Positions 1 through 10,882 of a DNA stretch of 64,000 nucleotides are shown here, piece by piece. The position numbers were made by a program, and so were the translations under genes. The DNA is taken from the NCBI GenBank assembly GCA_023512835.1, contig CM042091.1:47197284-47261283 (forward strand), read 5' to 3'. The first letter of the stretch is position 1; every line of letters starts with the position of its first letter. The stretch comes from Taxillus chinensis (Eukaryota; Streptophyta; Magnoliopsida; Santalales; Loranthaceae). Under the pieces are notes generated by a model. It worked only from the letters and a program-made list of their open reading frames with translations. It was not told where the DNA came from and did no database searches.

Positions 1-1211
1 GTTCCGTAGCGATGAAACAGTTTCCGCAAGAATCTGAACCGCATCGCACCTGGACATTTACATTGTAAACCATTATGCCTAAGTATTATACTTAAGTTAC
101 AATGTAAATAACGAAATACCCCCCATTTGGATTCAAAGAAAAATACTAGAAAAATTAATTCCCACTATTTCAAAATGTGAAAATTGGGTTTTAGTGTAAA
201 ATCTCGGAAAAACCCAAAAGTTCGTAGTGGTGAATTTTTGGAAAGTGGGGTTAGACATCTCGGAAAAATCCCCAAAAATCAGATTATCTTATTTATGATA
301 AGGGAACCCAATGCCTGGGACTTTTAATTTCAAGAAAATAGGCGCTATGAGTACTTCCTTCATAAATCAAGGGTTGAGGATTTACTTGTGAAGACCGGCT
401 ACAATTCTAAAGGAAATGTTGAGAATGACATGCCATACTAATGTTAGTATGTTGATGTGAGGTATTGGGGCATGGACTCCGTGACTTGTTTGGGTTCTCA
501 CCGTGATGCACCGATGGTGCTATGTGGTTGACGTGGCGAGCATATGCACCGATGGCAAGCCCGTGTGGCGACCGTGGCCGGGCATATTGCGCCGTGGACA
601 AGCTAAGGCCTGAGTTGAGCCGTTGAGCTCGTGGAGCTAGGGCCGAGTGCCCTGAGCCGGGATCCCATGGAGGATCGTGGACAAGTTGTCCTGATGTTTG
701 TTGCGGTCGAGTCCGATGATTGTGCACACTACACGGTGCACGAGTACACCGAGCATATAGTATAGACTTATATGTGTTGCATAATGTGGAGTGTTAGGGT
801 CACCTACCGAGCTTGTCGCTCACCCCTACTTGTTGCTTACCCTTTTCAGGTGTGACCCGAGACTAGTGGAGGACTTTCTTCCAGGAGGACGCCCACTACT
901 CTGATGTATGATACAGTTATATTCTGTATTGTTTTATGTGATATCCCGGACATGGGTCCGTGGACGATTGTATTTGCATACTGTATGATGTGATGTCTGT
1001 ATGATTGTTTGACTCTTTGTATGCATGATGATATATGGGAAAGTACGGGATTACCCTTGATGTATGATCGTACAGGGTTGCATATTTGAGACAAGACCCG
1101 CGGTGTAGTCTCTATTGGTGCTAGTCACCAACCCCTTGACCTTTCGGGTGCGGGCAAGGGGAAGTCATGTACCCGGTTCCGGGTTCCCTGGAATTCGGGG
1201 GCGTGACAAGT

Positions 1212-1223
1212 TGGTATCAGAGC
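1212..1223 (+). other. Primer binding site (initiator tRNA-Met)
   Basis: TGGTATCAGAGC starts three bases after the LTR terminus CA at 1208. This is the standard plant retrotransposon PBS, complementary to the 3' end of initiator methionine tRNA. It fixes both the LTR boundary and the plus orientation of the element. Confidence 0.9.
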
Positions 1224-1378
1224 ATGGTCTAGCGGACCTAGGTTAGTGAGGGGTGGTTAATTGATTCCATGTGACTTGGAAAACTATAAGGAGGGCGCCT
1301 GATCAACGCAGTCCTTACAGGTATTCTAGGTTATGTTGGTGTCAGTTAGATCATCCTAGGAGCATACATAGGGTGCAT

Positions 1379-1445
1379 TGCTAGTGGTATGATTGTGTGC
1401 ATATAGGGCATGCACTAGTGGTATGATTGTGTGCATATAGGGCAC
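1379..1445. repeat. Two-copy tandem repeat, about 33 bp unit
   Basis: A block containing CTAGTGGTATGATTGTG and ending in ATATAGGGCA occurs twice in a row in the leader of the truncated gypsy element. No coding role is evident. Confidence 0.8.
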
Positions 1446-1523
1446 TAGATTGTCTTTGTGTGTGATGTGCTCGTATGTGGTGCCAGGATGGCACGTGGCC
1501 GTGAGAGCCAGGACTGGATGTGG

Positions 1524-1826
1524 TGTACCCTATGGGGTGACACGATGCTATACGCATGGTTAAATCGGATTTGGGCACGGTCAAGTGCGTTGGTTTCCAA
1601 ATTTCGTCCTCTATCCTTCGGTGTTGATCTTGAGGCACTTTAAGATCCCTTGGAAATGACTCTTATTTTTGGATTTCTTTGGCTGCGATCTGGCCCGGTC
1701 AAAATGGGGTCCAACAGGGTGCCTATTTATAGGCTTTTTCTAGCACCCCTATGTTAACAAAACATAGCAATTTGTGTTCAAATTGTTCACGCCAACCACC
1801 ACTTTTGAAGCACTCCATTGTTGACA
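1524..1826 (-). repeat. 3' LTR of the minus-strand copia element
   Basis: Read on the minus strand this begins TGTCAAC at 1826, right after a purine-rich tract (AAGTGGGAGAT), and contains a TATA-like GCCTATAAATAG near 1727. The far end is less certain; I place it at about 1524, where TGTACCC (minus ...GGGTACA) would give TG...CA termini. The 5' partner LTR is missing, so boundaries cannot be checked against it. Confidence 0.65.
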
Positions 1827-3019
1827 ATCTCCCACTTGAAGATTGATTTCAATCTGTCTTCACACCTGCAGTAGCTCTTTCTGTCTTGACTATTCTTGAA
1901 GACCAATTAGAGTTGCGCACAACTCTAATTTGTCTATAGTGACTACTTTGGTTAACATATCAGTTGGGTTCTTACTCCCTTGTATCTTCACAAGTTTCAA
2001 AACTTCATCCTCCAATAATGATCGAATGAAATGATAACGCAATCCAATATGCTTGGTCCTTGAATGAAATGCTGAATTCTTGGCCAAGTGTATTCCACTC
2101 GACTATCACTGTAAAATACATCCATCTCTTGCTTGAAACCTATTTATGCTAATAATCCTTGTAACCAAGTAAACTCCTTGCTGGCTTCTGTCACTGCAAC
2201 ATACTCTGCCTCAGTTGTAGATAGAGCCACAATCTTCTGTAACTGAGAATTCCAGCTCACTGCTGTAGTCCCCAACATAAACACATATCCTGTAGTGCTC
2301 CTCTTGTGGTCTATTTCTCCAGCGAAATCAGCATCAACATAGCCCTGCAACTTCAGATCACATTTTCTGAAACATAGACATTTGTTAGTAGTACATCGTA
2401 GGTATCTAAGTATCCATTTTACTGCTTCCCAATGCATGAGCAATATCTGGTCTCGTGCACACCATGGCATATATCAAGCTTCCAATGGTTGAGGCATATG
2501 GAACCCTAGCCATGTAGTCCTTCTCTTCATCTGTTTTTGGACATTGCTCCTTTGACAACTTGAAATGATTAGCAAGAGGTGCCCTTACTGGCTTAGTATC
2601 ACTCATACTAAACCTTTGTAATATTTTACAAATATATTTTGCTTGAGATAATTGTAAGGTACCTTTCTCTCTATCTCTACTAATCCTCATTCTAAGTATC
2701 TACTTCGTTGCACCTAAGTCCTTTATCTCAAATTCACTGGACAACTGTCTCTTCAACTTGTTGATCTCATCTAAATTTGCTCCTGCTATTAACATGTCAT
2801 CAACATAAAGTAGCAAGATAATAAAACTAAAATAAACTTTCTTGAAGCAACAACAATGGTCAGCATTGCATCTCAAATAGTTATTATCCTATATGAAACC
2901 ATCAAATTTCTTGTACCACTGTCGGGGTGCTTGTTTTAAACCATACAAGCTTTTGGTCAACTTGCATACCAGATCTTCATTGCCCTCATCTGTGAATCCT
3001 TCTGGTTGTTGCATGTATA
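1827..3019 (-). pseudogene. Ty1/copia reverse transcriptase C-terminal half and RNase H (broken)
   Basis: Minus-strand fragments read as the end of a copia polyprotein: YGLKQAPRQWYKKFDGFI of the reverse transcriptase (about 2889-3010), the region with YASTIGSLIYAMVCTRPDIA (2406-2690), RNase H with YVDADFAGE and LSTTEAEYVA (2144-2470), and the terminal RNase H motif with HIGLRYHFIR and PTDMLTK (1890-2087). Frame changes between 2087 and 2144, in the 2406-2470 overlap and between 2690 and 2889 show it is dead. The reading is cut at 3019 in the middle of the RT, directly after an IYMQQPEGF motif, by insertion of a gypsy-type LTR. The missing upstream part resumes at 7263-7989. Confidence 0.9.
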
Positions 3020-4156
3020 TGTCACGTCCCCGAATTCCAGGGAACCCGGAACCGGGTACATGACTTCCCCTTGCCCGCACCCGAAAGGTCAAGGGGTTGG
3101 TAACTAGCACCAATGGAGACTACACCGCGGGTGCTGTCTCAAATATGCAACCCTGTACAGTCATATATCAAGGGTAATCCTGTACTTTCTCATACATCAT
3201 CATGCATACATTAAGTCAAACAGTCATACTGACCTCACATCACAAACAGTATGCAAATACAACTGTCCACGGACCCATGTCCGGGATACAAACATAATAC
3301 AATACACAATACAGAATACAGAATACAATACTGTATCATACATCAGAGTAGTGGGCACGTCCTCTTGGAAGAAAGTCCTCCACTAGTCTCGGGTCACACC
3401 TGAAAAAGGTAAACAACAAGTAGGGGTGAGCGACAAGCTCAGTAGGTGACCCCAACACTCCACATCATGCAGACATACAAGTCTATACTACATGCTCTGT
3501 GTACTCGTGCACTGTGTGTAGTGTGCACAATCATCGGGACTCGGCCGCAAACAAACATCAGGACTCGGCCTGCTCACACAGACAACTTGTCCACGATCCT
3601 CCATGGGATCCTAGCTCAGGGCACTCGGCCCTAGCTCCACGAGCTCAACGGCTCAACTCAGGCCTTAGCTGTCCACAACGCAATATGCCCGGCCACGGTC
3701 GCCACACGGGCTGCTTGTAAGGACCCGTACCTTGAGTTAGTCACGGTTAGTCACGGTTTTGCCTTCGAGTAGAGTTTTTCTAGATTTTGACCTAGTGAAT
3801 GGGCTCAAATGAATTCACGTGCAAAAAGGAAAGATGCTTAGAATGATGTCCTCTATCTACCACAAAGTTTCAGGCCAAACAGACGTGTATGTGAGGTGCA
3901 CGTGATATGGGTCCAATTCACGTGCAAGTGTGATTGTCTTCTAAATGATGCAAGGAGGCTAGGGGTGAAGTTTGAGAGCATTTGGAGTCCATTTGGAGTT
4001 GCACGTGAATTGGGAATTCACGTGCAAATTGGCGTGCGACCATATTTTTGCATGGTTCCCTTGGTTTTGACATTCTAATGATCTTTCTCCAAAGGACCAT
4101 GTTGAAATTCTGAGTATTTTGGCCTATATGGGTGCGGAAAGGTGCTAACTTGTGTG

Positions 4157-4214
4157 ATCAAAACTACGTCGTTTTGATCCTGGGTTTACTTAATCAAAAC
4201 TACGTCGTTTTGAT
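4157..4214. promoter_or_regulatory. Two palindromic ACGT-core boxes upstream of the LTR TATA
   Basis: Two copies of a 22-base near-perfect palindrome lie at 4157-4178 and 4193-4214, 36 bases apart start to start. Each has arms ATCAAAAC and GTTTTGAT around TACGTC. The ACGT core is the recognition core of plant bZIP factors. They end 12 bases before the TATA box, in the position of an upstream promoter element of the LTR. Factor binding is inference. Confidence 0.6.
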
Positions 4215-4225
4215 GTGGGTAGTGT

Positions 4226-4235
4226 CTATATAAGG
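4226..4235 (+). promoter_or_regulatory. TATA box of the inner solo LTR
   Basis: CTATATAAGG is a good match to a plant TATA box, placed where an LTR U3 promoter is expected and just downstream of the palindromic boxes. Confidence 0.6.
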
Positions 4236-4287
4236 AGGGCTTGAGTTTGAGTTTAGGGTTCTTGTGTTCTTCCTTGCTGCGCACTTG

Positions 4288-4289
<2 letters not shown>

Positions 4290-4323
<34 letters not shown>
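4290..4323. repeat. (GA)n microsatellite
   Basis: An uninterrupted GA run of about 17 units lies about 60 bases downstream of the LTR TATA box, in the presumed transcribed leader. Confidence 0.95.
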
Positions 4324-4326
<3 letters not shown>

Positions 4327-4466
4327 CTCCGGGCTGTTGCCGTGGTGGTTCGCGTCGTTGGGAGCTGTCTAGCGTGGAGGTTAGGACAAAAGCCTGAGGT
4401 AGGGATTCATGTCCTTCCAAACTCTCCTCTGTTTTAGGATATTCACCTATATATATATATATGTAA

Positions 4467-4496
4467 ATCCATATAGGTGTGATCTCCTATATGGAT
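4467..4496. repeat. Perfect 11-bp hairpin in the LTR
   Basis: ATCCATATAGG (4467-4477) and its exact complement CCTATATGGAT (4486-4496) are separated by 8 bases. It follows a TA run and may be an RNA structure in the LTR transcript. Confidence 0.7.
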
Positions 4497-4566
4497 GTTG
4501 GCCTTCAGTGGCATGTTCTGTTGATTTGATGTTGAATTTGGCCTGAGGATTTTCTGGGTTTGTTTA

Positions 4567-4680
4567 TGCACACTATGTGTTTGATGAAATGTCTAAGAGG
4601 TCTGCACACCATGTGTTTGATAAAATGTCTGTGAGGCCTGCATGCCATGTATTCAATATAATGCCTGTGAGACCTTGTAT
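4567..4680. repeat. Three-unit tandem repeat, about 50-bp period
   Basis: Three imperfect units share GCACACCATGTGTTTGAT followed by an AAATGTCTGTGAGGCC-like block. The repeat lies within the inner solo LTR. Confidence 0.75.
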
Positions 4681-6279
4681 ATGAGTGCTTGATGATATAC
4701 CGTGTGACTGGTGTGTGTACCGTGTTTGATTTGTATTTGATTTTTAGCCTATGAGGCTGATGTGTGTGACTTGTATCCGACCATGTTGGTCCTTCGAGAT
4801 AAAGTGTAAATGCTGGTCTTGAGTTTACATGTTGAGATGTAATGCTTTGTCGTTTTATTGATCTGTTTGAGACGAGTCGAGATATGGGCCAGGCACAATA
4901 GCTTGGACCCCTTTGAGATTTGGCCAGGACGTGGTCCTGAGTCTCGGTGTAGCACTCACGACGGTGGGCTAAGTCTACACCCATTCCTGAGGGTAGATAT
5001 GGCGCCCGAGGAGGTGGTTGACCATATCCGACTCGGGTGGAAAATGTTGCATTGGTGTCCATGCAACATTCGCCTGAATGTGGTATGTCATGTCGCCGTG
5101 GTGGCGGGGTGTCCTCTGCCCTTCGGTGCGGGTTCAGGTAAAGAGTGTTTACTGGGTGATGTTTGCTTGCGTTAGCCTTAGGCACGACACGAGCACAAGC
5201 ATACACATATCATGCATGTTGTACGCCGGGACGGGTGCGGGGAGACGGGATCCCTACTGAGCCGTGGTTTGCTCACCCCTCCTATAAACTGTTCTTTTGC
5301 AGGGTTTAGCGGGCGGTAGGTGAAGGCCGAGGAGTTAGGCCCCCGAGGCCGAAAGTTTTATATTATTTCCTTTGTTGTACTCTGGTTTTATGTGTTTGGA
5401 TTTTGGTTTGGTTTTATTGATGGCTTCATAGGGGTTTTTCCCCGACTGGGTTGTAATGAACACTTAGTCTTTGAAATGAAATAAAATGAGATGTTGTTAT
5501 TCAATTTGTGTTTGTGTGCATGGTTTGGGAACAGGAGCATGCCCCTTGGCATGTTAGCTGATTGTGCAAGGTTTGGGACAAGACCCGTGCTAGAAGTCCT
5601 TTTAAGGTGCTTGCACCAACCCCTTGTCCCTTCGGGTGCGGGCATGGGCAATCACTACTCATTTCCAAGTGGAAGGAAATTGGAGCGTGACACCTGCCAT
5701 CGGTGCATATGCCTGCCACGTCAACCACATAACACCATCGGTGCATCACGGTGAGAACCCAAACAAGTCACGGAGTCCATGCCCCAATACCTCACACCAA
5801 CATACTAACATTAGTATGGCATGTCATTCTCAATATTTCATTTAAAACTGTAGCCAGTCTTCACAAGTAGATCCTCAATCCTTGATTTATGAAGGAAATA
5901 CCCATAGCAGCTATTTTCTTGAAATTAAAAGTCCCGGCATTGGGTTCCCATAACATAACTAAGATAATCTGATTTTTGGGGATTTTTCTGAGATGTCTAA
6001 TCCCACTTTCCAAAAATTCACCACTACGAACTTTTGGGTTTTTCCGAGATTTTACACTAAATCCCAATTTTCACATTTTGAAATAGTAGGAATTAATTTT
6101 TCTAGTATTTTTCTTTGAATCCAAATGGGGGGTATTTCGTTATTTACATTGTAACTTAAGTATAATACTTTAGGTGAAGGTTGCAATGTAAATAGGTCCA
6201 GTCCAGTGTTGTACAGTGTCCAGTTACACTGCAGAAGCTGCGACTCGTAGCTACGGAATGCGGAGCTGCAGTGCGCCTC

Positions 6280-6375
6280 AAAGACTCGAAGCGAGGCTAC
6301 GAACTTCGACCCTTCGACTACGAACTACGAGGCTACGAGGCTACGAACCTTCGAGCTACGAACTACGACCCAGAA
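6280..6375. repeat. Short degenerate repeats (CTACGAA / CTTCGA)
   Basis: About ten variants of CTACGAACT, GGCTACGA and CTTCGACC follow one another in the outer solo LTR. They explain the small plus-strand open frame here, which is not a gene. Confidence 0.7.
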
Positions 6376-7262
6376 CTTCGGATTTTCGTCAGTTCGACCC
6401 AGTAACGCGCCCAGAGTACTGTTCATCGTCGTTTTTGCCTGTTCTTCGTCTGGAATCAACCCAGTAACCCCCAGACACGCACAAACACGCATCCTACGCA
6501 ACAGACTGCGATATTTACCTCAAAATGCGTTCAGAACGCCTCTAAATCGCACGGAAACAACAGAAATACGTATAAAATTTCAGATTTCCAGAATTTCATG
6601 GTTGACTCATCAACCCTCATGAAAAACACAATTAATTAACCCCAAAATCACAGAAACATATATCCACAATGATATAAAACAGTTCTTAACCACAAATCTT
6701 ATGCTAAACTATTAGATTTAACCCAAAATTGGTTTTCCCCAAATTCTAGGGTTCATGCTCAATCTCATAAATCATGATAAATTCGTGCAAATCCCAAAAC
6801 AAGAGAGATAAGAAGTTCAAGGACACCTACCTGGAAAGATTATTTGCGATCTACGAACTCTAATCGCTCCAAATCACCAAGGGAAGCTCTTCACCTTCTC
6901 TCTCTCTCTCTCTCTTGCTCAAACACGCACGCACCAAGCAAAAATAATGGGATAATGCTGTTTCTTAATTATTTATATTGCTGCCAATAATTGGCCTCCC
7001 AGCAATAATTGACCCGAACGCAATAATTGATCTCCCGAGGTCACGAACTCCAAATTGAGCCCAATTACTGTCAAAACGCTCGAAATGATGAGCACAATAC
7101 TATTCAGATATTATCACACTCAAATGACTGCTCAAACGCAAAGTCAACCAATAAAGCCCGAAAAGTCAACAATCGGGTCAAACGGGACCCCGACTCGAAA
7201 TCGGGCCCAAGTACAGTCAAAGTGCTCACATCGACGGCTACACTACCATCTAGATAGTTACA

Positions 7263-7989
7263 TTCCCATAGAATGACTATCTCTCAAGACTACCCAAATA
7301 CGAATCTTTATAATATATCTCTTCCTCCAAGTCTCCATAGAGAAAAGCTGTCTTTACATCTAGCTGCTCTAGATATAAATCATTTGCTGCTACAATGCTC
7401 AAAACTGACCGAATGGTAGTTAGTTTAACAACTGGAGAAAATATTTCAGTATAGTCAATACCTTCCTTTTGTTGGAAGCCTTTAACCACCAGTCTTGCTT
7501 TATATCACTTGGAGCCATCATGCTCCTCCTTGACTCGGTACACCCATTTGTTTTGCAAAGCTTTCTTGCCGACTGGTAGCTTTGCTAATTCCCAAGTCTG
7601 GTTGGATATAAGAGACTTCATTTAATCTTCCATTGCAAGCTCCCACTTGCTCGCATCATCTACCTAACATGCTTCATGATAGCATTCAGGTTCTCCTCCA
7701 TCTGTCAACAGCAAATAATTCAAGTACTTCCTGTTTGATACATGCGATTGACTGGATCTCCTCAATGTAGGAACTTGATCTTGTGGCTCTTCACTGACTT
7801 GTCCTCTAACTTCTTCCACCTGAGGTTTCTGACATGTTTTGATAGCTTTACTATCTGGAACATCATCGGGCTCAAAGTAAACAGGTTCAGGATCCACTTG
7901 ACTAGTGAATTCAGTTGTGTCTCTATCTTTATACAGGACTTTTTCATTAAACACAACATCTCTAGTTCTAATGATTTTTGGTCATCCTA
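7263..7989 (-). pseudogene. Ty1/copia RT N-terminal half and integrase-RT linker (broken)
   Basis: This is the upstream part of the copia element continued at 1827-3019. On the minus strand 7664-7989 reads as the linker after integrase (IIRTRDVVFNEKVLYKDR, then a long acidic stretch). 7540-7660 reads as the conserved start of RT (WELAKLPVGKKALQNKWVYR), with in-frame stops in the region. 7310-7489 carries the RT motif [14 protein letters not shown] and [16 protein letters not shown]. Gag, protease and integrase core, which would lie to the right, are missing, so the element is 5'-truncated at about 7989. Confidence 0.88.
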
Positions 7990-8508
7990 GCATTTTTTGT
8001 TTTTTTGTTCTTTTAATATATATTAAAATTTTAAAAATCCATGCTGGCCTTAATTGTGGCCCTTAATAACTCACATGATTATTATTTTAACCGATTAATA
8101 AGGGGAGAATTAAAATTGTCCCAAAATAAAGACTTCAAGGATGAAATTGATCAAAAAAAATCAGAATAAAAGTAGTGACTTCGACGATAAAAGGCAAATT
8201 CGATACTGCGTATTATATTAATAAACACGATCAGCTGCTGGAACCAAATCCAGCATAATTTTTTAAATGCATTATTTGTCCGCGATTGTTCATTCCACCG
8301 GGTCGTACATGAATACACACATGACACATAGCACTAGTGGGTAGGTGTGGTACCACTGCCATTATTTTTAACACCGAGCATCCAACATTCCAACTTATTT
8401 GACACACGTGAGGACTACCCCATAAAGGCCGCAGGGGTGACTGGTGAGGTTACCTTGAGCCATTTATAGTTCGTTATATCACGCGTGCGATCGCATGTCT
8501 TAAAATTT

Positions 8509-9058
8509 TCAAGGTAGCGGTGGACGGCGTGGGCCTTGGCGACATTTTTCGTAAGGTAAGCATGGGCTGCGGGGCTCCGGCTCCGGGCGACATCTTTGGT
8601 AAGGTCCGCAACCGCGGGCCACGCGCTGCCCTGGTGGGATGGTTATAGTGCGGCCCGGGTCGGTCACAGCACCATCTCCTTTCTTCACAAATTCTTCTGT
8701 GCCATGACTCAACATCAATTACAGACAAATATTAATCGTTAATTGATATGTGGCATTAACTAAATTTAAAAATCTGCAAACGCTAGTTATAGAGCTACTT
8801 ATTAATATATATATATACATACACACATCTTTGGGAGAATGGTCAGCTAGTTTTAATTTCTGAATGGAGTGTGAATGCCAGTGTAAAACTTTTACTAGCT
8901 CCCTGCGCGCTGTATCTCCCCAACACATTACACACGAGTCATTATAAATTCATCTCACCTTTCAGAGCAGGGGGGTCACGAGCAGCAGTTGAAAATGGGA
9001 GAAGGAGAAGGGAAATCAGAAGGAAGCTCATCATCACAACAGAGATGGATTTCTTCAT
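8509..9058 (-). CDS. Small secreted cysteine-rich peptide, copy 1 (95 aa, 2 exons)
   Basis: Exon 1 is 9058-8959 and exon 2 is 8696-8509, joined across a 262-base intron with donor AAAG|GTGAG and acceptor GGCACAG|AA (phase 1). The start is the first ATG after a TATA box at 9139-9152. Residues 1-26 are a strong signal peptide (MKKS, hydrophobic core of about 18, STAA), so the product should be secreted. It is followed by a charged propeptide-like part (ARDPPALK, EEFVKKGD) and a basic, proline-rich tail with four cysteines at 63, 69, 79 and 85, arranged as two C-x-P-Y-x2-C-R modules (CGPYQRC and CLPYEKC). The same two-exon structure is kept in copy 2, which supports both models. I do not recognise the family; a signalling or antimicrobial peptide is possible but unproven. 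Confidence 0.75.
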
Positions 9059-9138
9059 GGTGACAAGGCCGTACTTAATTATGACAGCAAGCGTGTTGAT
9101 TGCCTCCGCTTTCAATTCTTGAGCCACCCCAGCCGGGC

Positions 9139-9152
9139 TTTTATATATATAT
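9139..9152 (-). promoter_or_regulatory. TATA box of peptide gene copy 1
   Basis: On the minus strand ATATATATAAAAGC lies about 80 bases before the start codon. The matching position in copy 2 also has a TATA-like box, and the bases around it are conserved. Confidence 0.6.
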
Positions 9153-10882
9153 GGTGGCCTCGGCTTCTATCTAAAGCCAACTTAACATTCAATCTAATTG
9201 AATGAGTGGAAAATCCTACCCCACATGCTTTTCTATTGATAATCAGGAGCACTTTCCAGCAAGACGTGGATGCAATGCAACTTCCAACTTGCAAGTAGAC
9301 CACCTCGAAGACTTCAACAGTGACTCAGATAAAGTGCACCCATTCGTTTATATCCAATTCTATCCGAATTTTAAATTAATTTATTTTTTATATTTTATAT
9401 ATGCATATATATATATATTCAAATAAATTTTTATACTAAACCTTAAATGAAATATATTGACTATAAAAATAAATTATCTAATTTTCATATTTTAATATAA
9501 TATTTTATATTCATAAAGTGTATAAAGAACATATAATTTAATTTTATAAATAATATGCTTGATTATAAAAAACCAAAACTATATTTTATTTATTAACTTA
9601 AAGTTTTAAAAATTTAAGAATTTATTCATTATAAAAAAATCCAACTTTGAAATTTTTTGATCATTTATAATAAATATTAATTCTAAAAATATTTGTCATC
9701 ATCCTCATATCTAGTTTTCACTTAGACTCTTCAACTGCCTTTCGAATTAAGTTAAAATAGTTTTCTCATAATTGTGATAGATTTTGACTTAGATAAAAAC
9801 TAAAAAAAGAAAATGATTTTATAGTCATTATCAATCAAAAAATGGTGTGATTGGAAATTTTCCATTAAGGGTAGTAAACATGAAAGGTTTACTATACAAA
9901 AATTAGGTTTTAATTACACATGAGGAAGAGTTGACTCCTAAAAATTGATATCTATTTTAGACAAGAGAGGTTTTACTTAATTTTACAAAACTTAGTTTAC
10001 AATTAGTGGTGTAACCATACATTCCATATGGTGAGAAAGTAGAGAACAAAGCCTTTTGTGGTCGTTTTTTTTTACTCAAAAAGAATCTAAAGGCTATGTA
10101 ATAATTTGTATTTGGGATTTTGGAGTTAGCTGATAGAATAAATATTTGAAAATAGGAATATCAGTACGATAACATGTGTTGAAGGGAGACTTTTAACTGT
10201 GAGTAAGTCTGATTTAAGGTCGGAGTCCCAAAAAGCTAATTTTGGGATTTTGTGGTGTGGTCAGATGATATTATGTTTGAGCAATTATTTGAGGATGAAA
10301 ATATCTTAATGGTGATAAATTCGTTAAATAGAGCAATTTGATAATAATTGAGCTTAATTTGAAGTCGAGGATATTTGTGATATTTTAATGAATTAAATGA
10401 AAAAAACATATAAGGAGATAAATAGGGAGAGAAACTCTATGATGAACTTGTTCTTGAGGTGAGGAAGAGAGCTTTGAGAAGAGAAGGATTTGCAAAGGAG
10501 AAAGAGGTGTAATTACAACACTTTTAGGCGCCCAAATTATTCTAACTGACCTACGGAATGGACCGAGGCTTTTGGAAAAAGAATATTGAAGCTAATTTGA
10601 GTTGTGAAGGCATACGGGATTATGCAAGAGTGGGGAGTTGGTCCTGATCAAACACCGATTGATCATTTTGTCTGATTATGGTAAAAAGCCCCATTACAAT
10701 AAATATACCTTTAGATGTACTCTTCACTTGATATACAATGATGAATTCTATAATCATACCATTTATTGGGTTTTTATTGCATGAAATTGATTTTTAAAGT
10801 TGGAGAAAGTTAAGAGGTAGAAATCTAAAATTTTCAAATAAATATTATAATTTTTTTTTTTTGGAAAAAATGTGCAAGATTA
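9153..10882. other. AT-rich upstream region, no gene seen
   Basis: This is the upstream sequence of peptide gene 1, still part of the duplication to about 10,013, followed by AT-rich unique sequence up to the gypsy element. No supported open frame or RNA gene was seen. Confidence 0.6.

Larger units (their letters stand above)
1..1523 (+). mobile_element. Ty3/gypsy-type LTR (3' part) plus leader, truncated
   Basis: An LTR runs off the left edge of the window and ends at 1208 with GCGTGACA. It is followed directly by an initiator-tRNA-Met primer binding site and about 300 bases of untranslated leader. The LTR is recognised because an inverted copy, diverged by roughly a tenth, occurs at 3020-3715 and 5693-6200. 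Gag and pol are absent: at about 1524 the sequence changes to the LTR of a minus-strand copia element, which evidently inserted here. The termini and PBS suit large chromovirus-type LTRs (Tekay/Del-like); that lineage is an inference because no pol gene is left. Confidence 0.75.
3716..5692 (+). mobile_element. Second gypsy-type solo LTR, inserted in the previous LTR
   Basis: A 1,977-base block starts TGTAAGGACC and ends GGAGCGTGACA, giving TG...CA termini. It interrupts the surrounding LTR exactly where the copy at 1-1208 is continuous (around 556). CTGC occurs on both sides (3711-3714 and 5694-5697), probably the remains of a target duplication. It contains its own TATA box, GA microsatellite and tandem repeats, but no gag or pol. 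The long minus-strand open frame at 4505-5206 is chance translation of its repeats. The 3' end is related to the LTR at 1-1208 (shared GGGTGCGGGC and GCGTGACA). Confidence 0.8.
3020..7262 (-). mobile_element. Gypsy-type solo LTR (minus), split by another solo LTR
   Basis: On the minus strand this LTR starts TGTAACTATC at 7262 and ends GACGTGACA at 3020. Its two pieces, 3020-3715 and 5693-7262 (about 2.27 kb together), match the LTR at 1-1208 in inverted orientation, with the match clearest over 60-1208. It sits inside the copia reverse transcriptase between the EEEIY and MQQPEGF motifs. No clean target site duplication is visible (left flank GTATA). About 50 unexplained bases separate 7262 from the resumption of copia coding sequence, so the right boundary is tentative. 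Confidence 0.7.
7993..10013. repeat. Segmental duplication, copy 1
   Basis: This segment matches 14,856-16,630 in direct orientation. It includes a complete two-exon peptide gene, its promoter and an AT-rich upstream region. Copy 1 has an extra stretch of about 190 bases (about 8030-8212) near its left end that copy 2 lacks. Identity is high in the promoter and intron and falls off beyond about 9,450 in AT-rich sequence, so the outer limits are approximate. Apart from the peptide gene, 7990-8508 shows no gene. Confidence 0.85.

Noticed and set aside
4505..5206. 233-codon open frame on the minus strand
   Set aside because: Lies wholly within a solo LTR and translates its tandem repeats (RPHRHFIKH-like units); no known domain.
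3015..7315. Target duplication around the minus-strand solo LTR (GTATA left, ATATA right)
   Set aside because: The right copy lies some 50 bases beyond the last plausible LTR terminus, so the match is probably chance.
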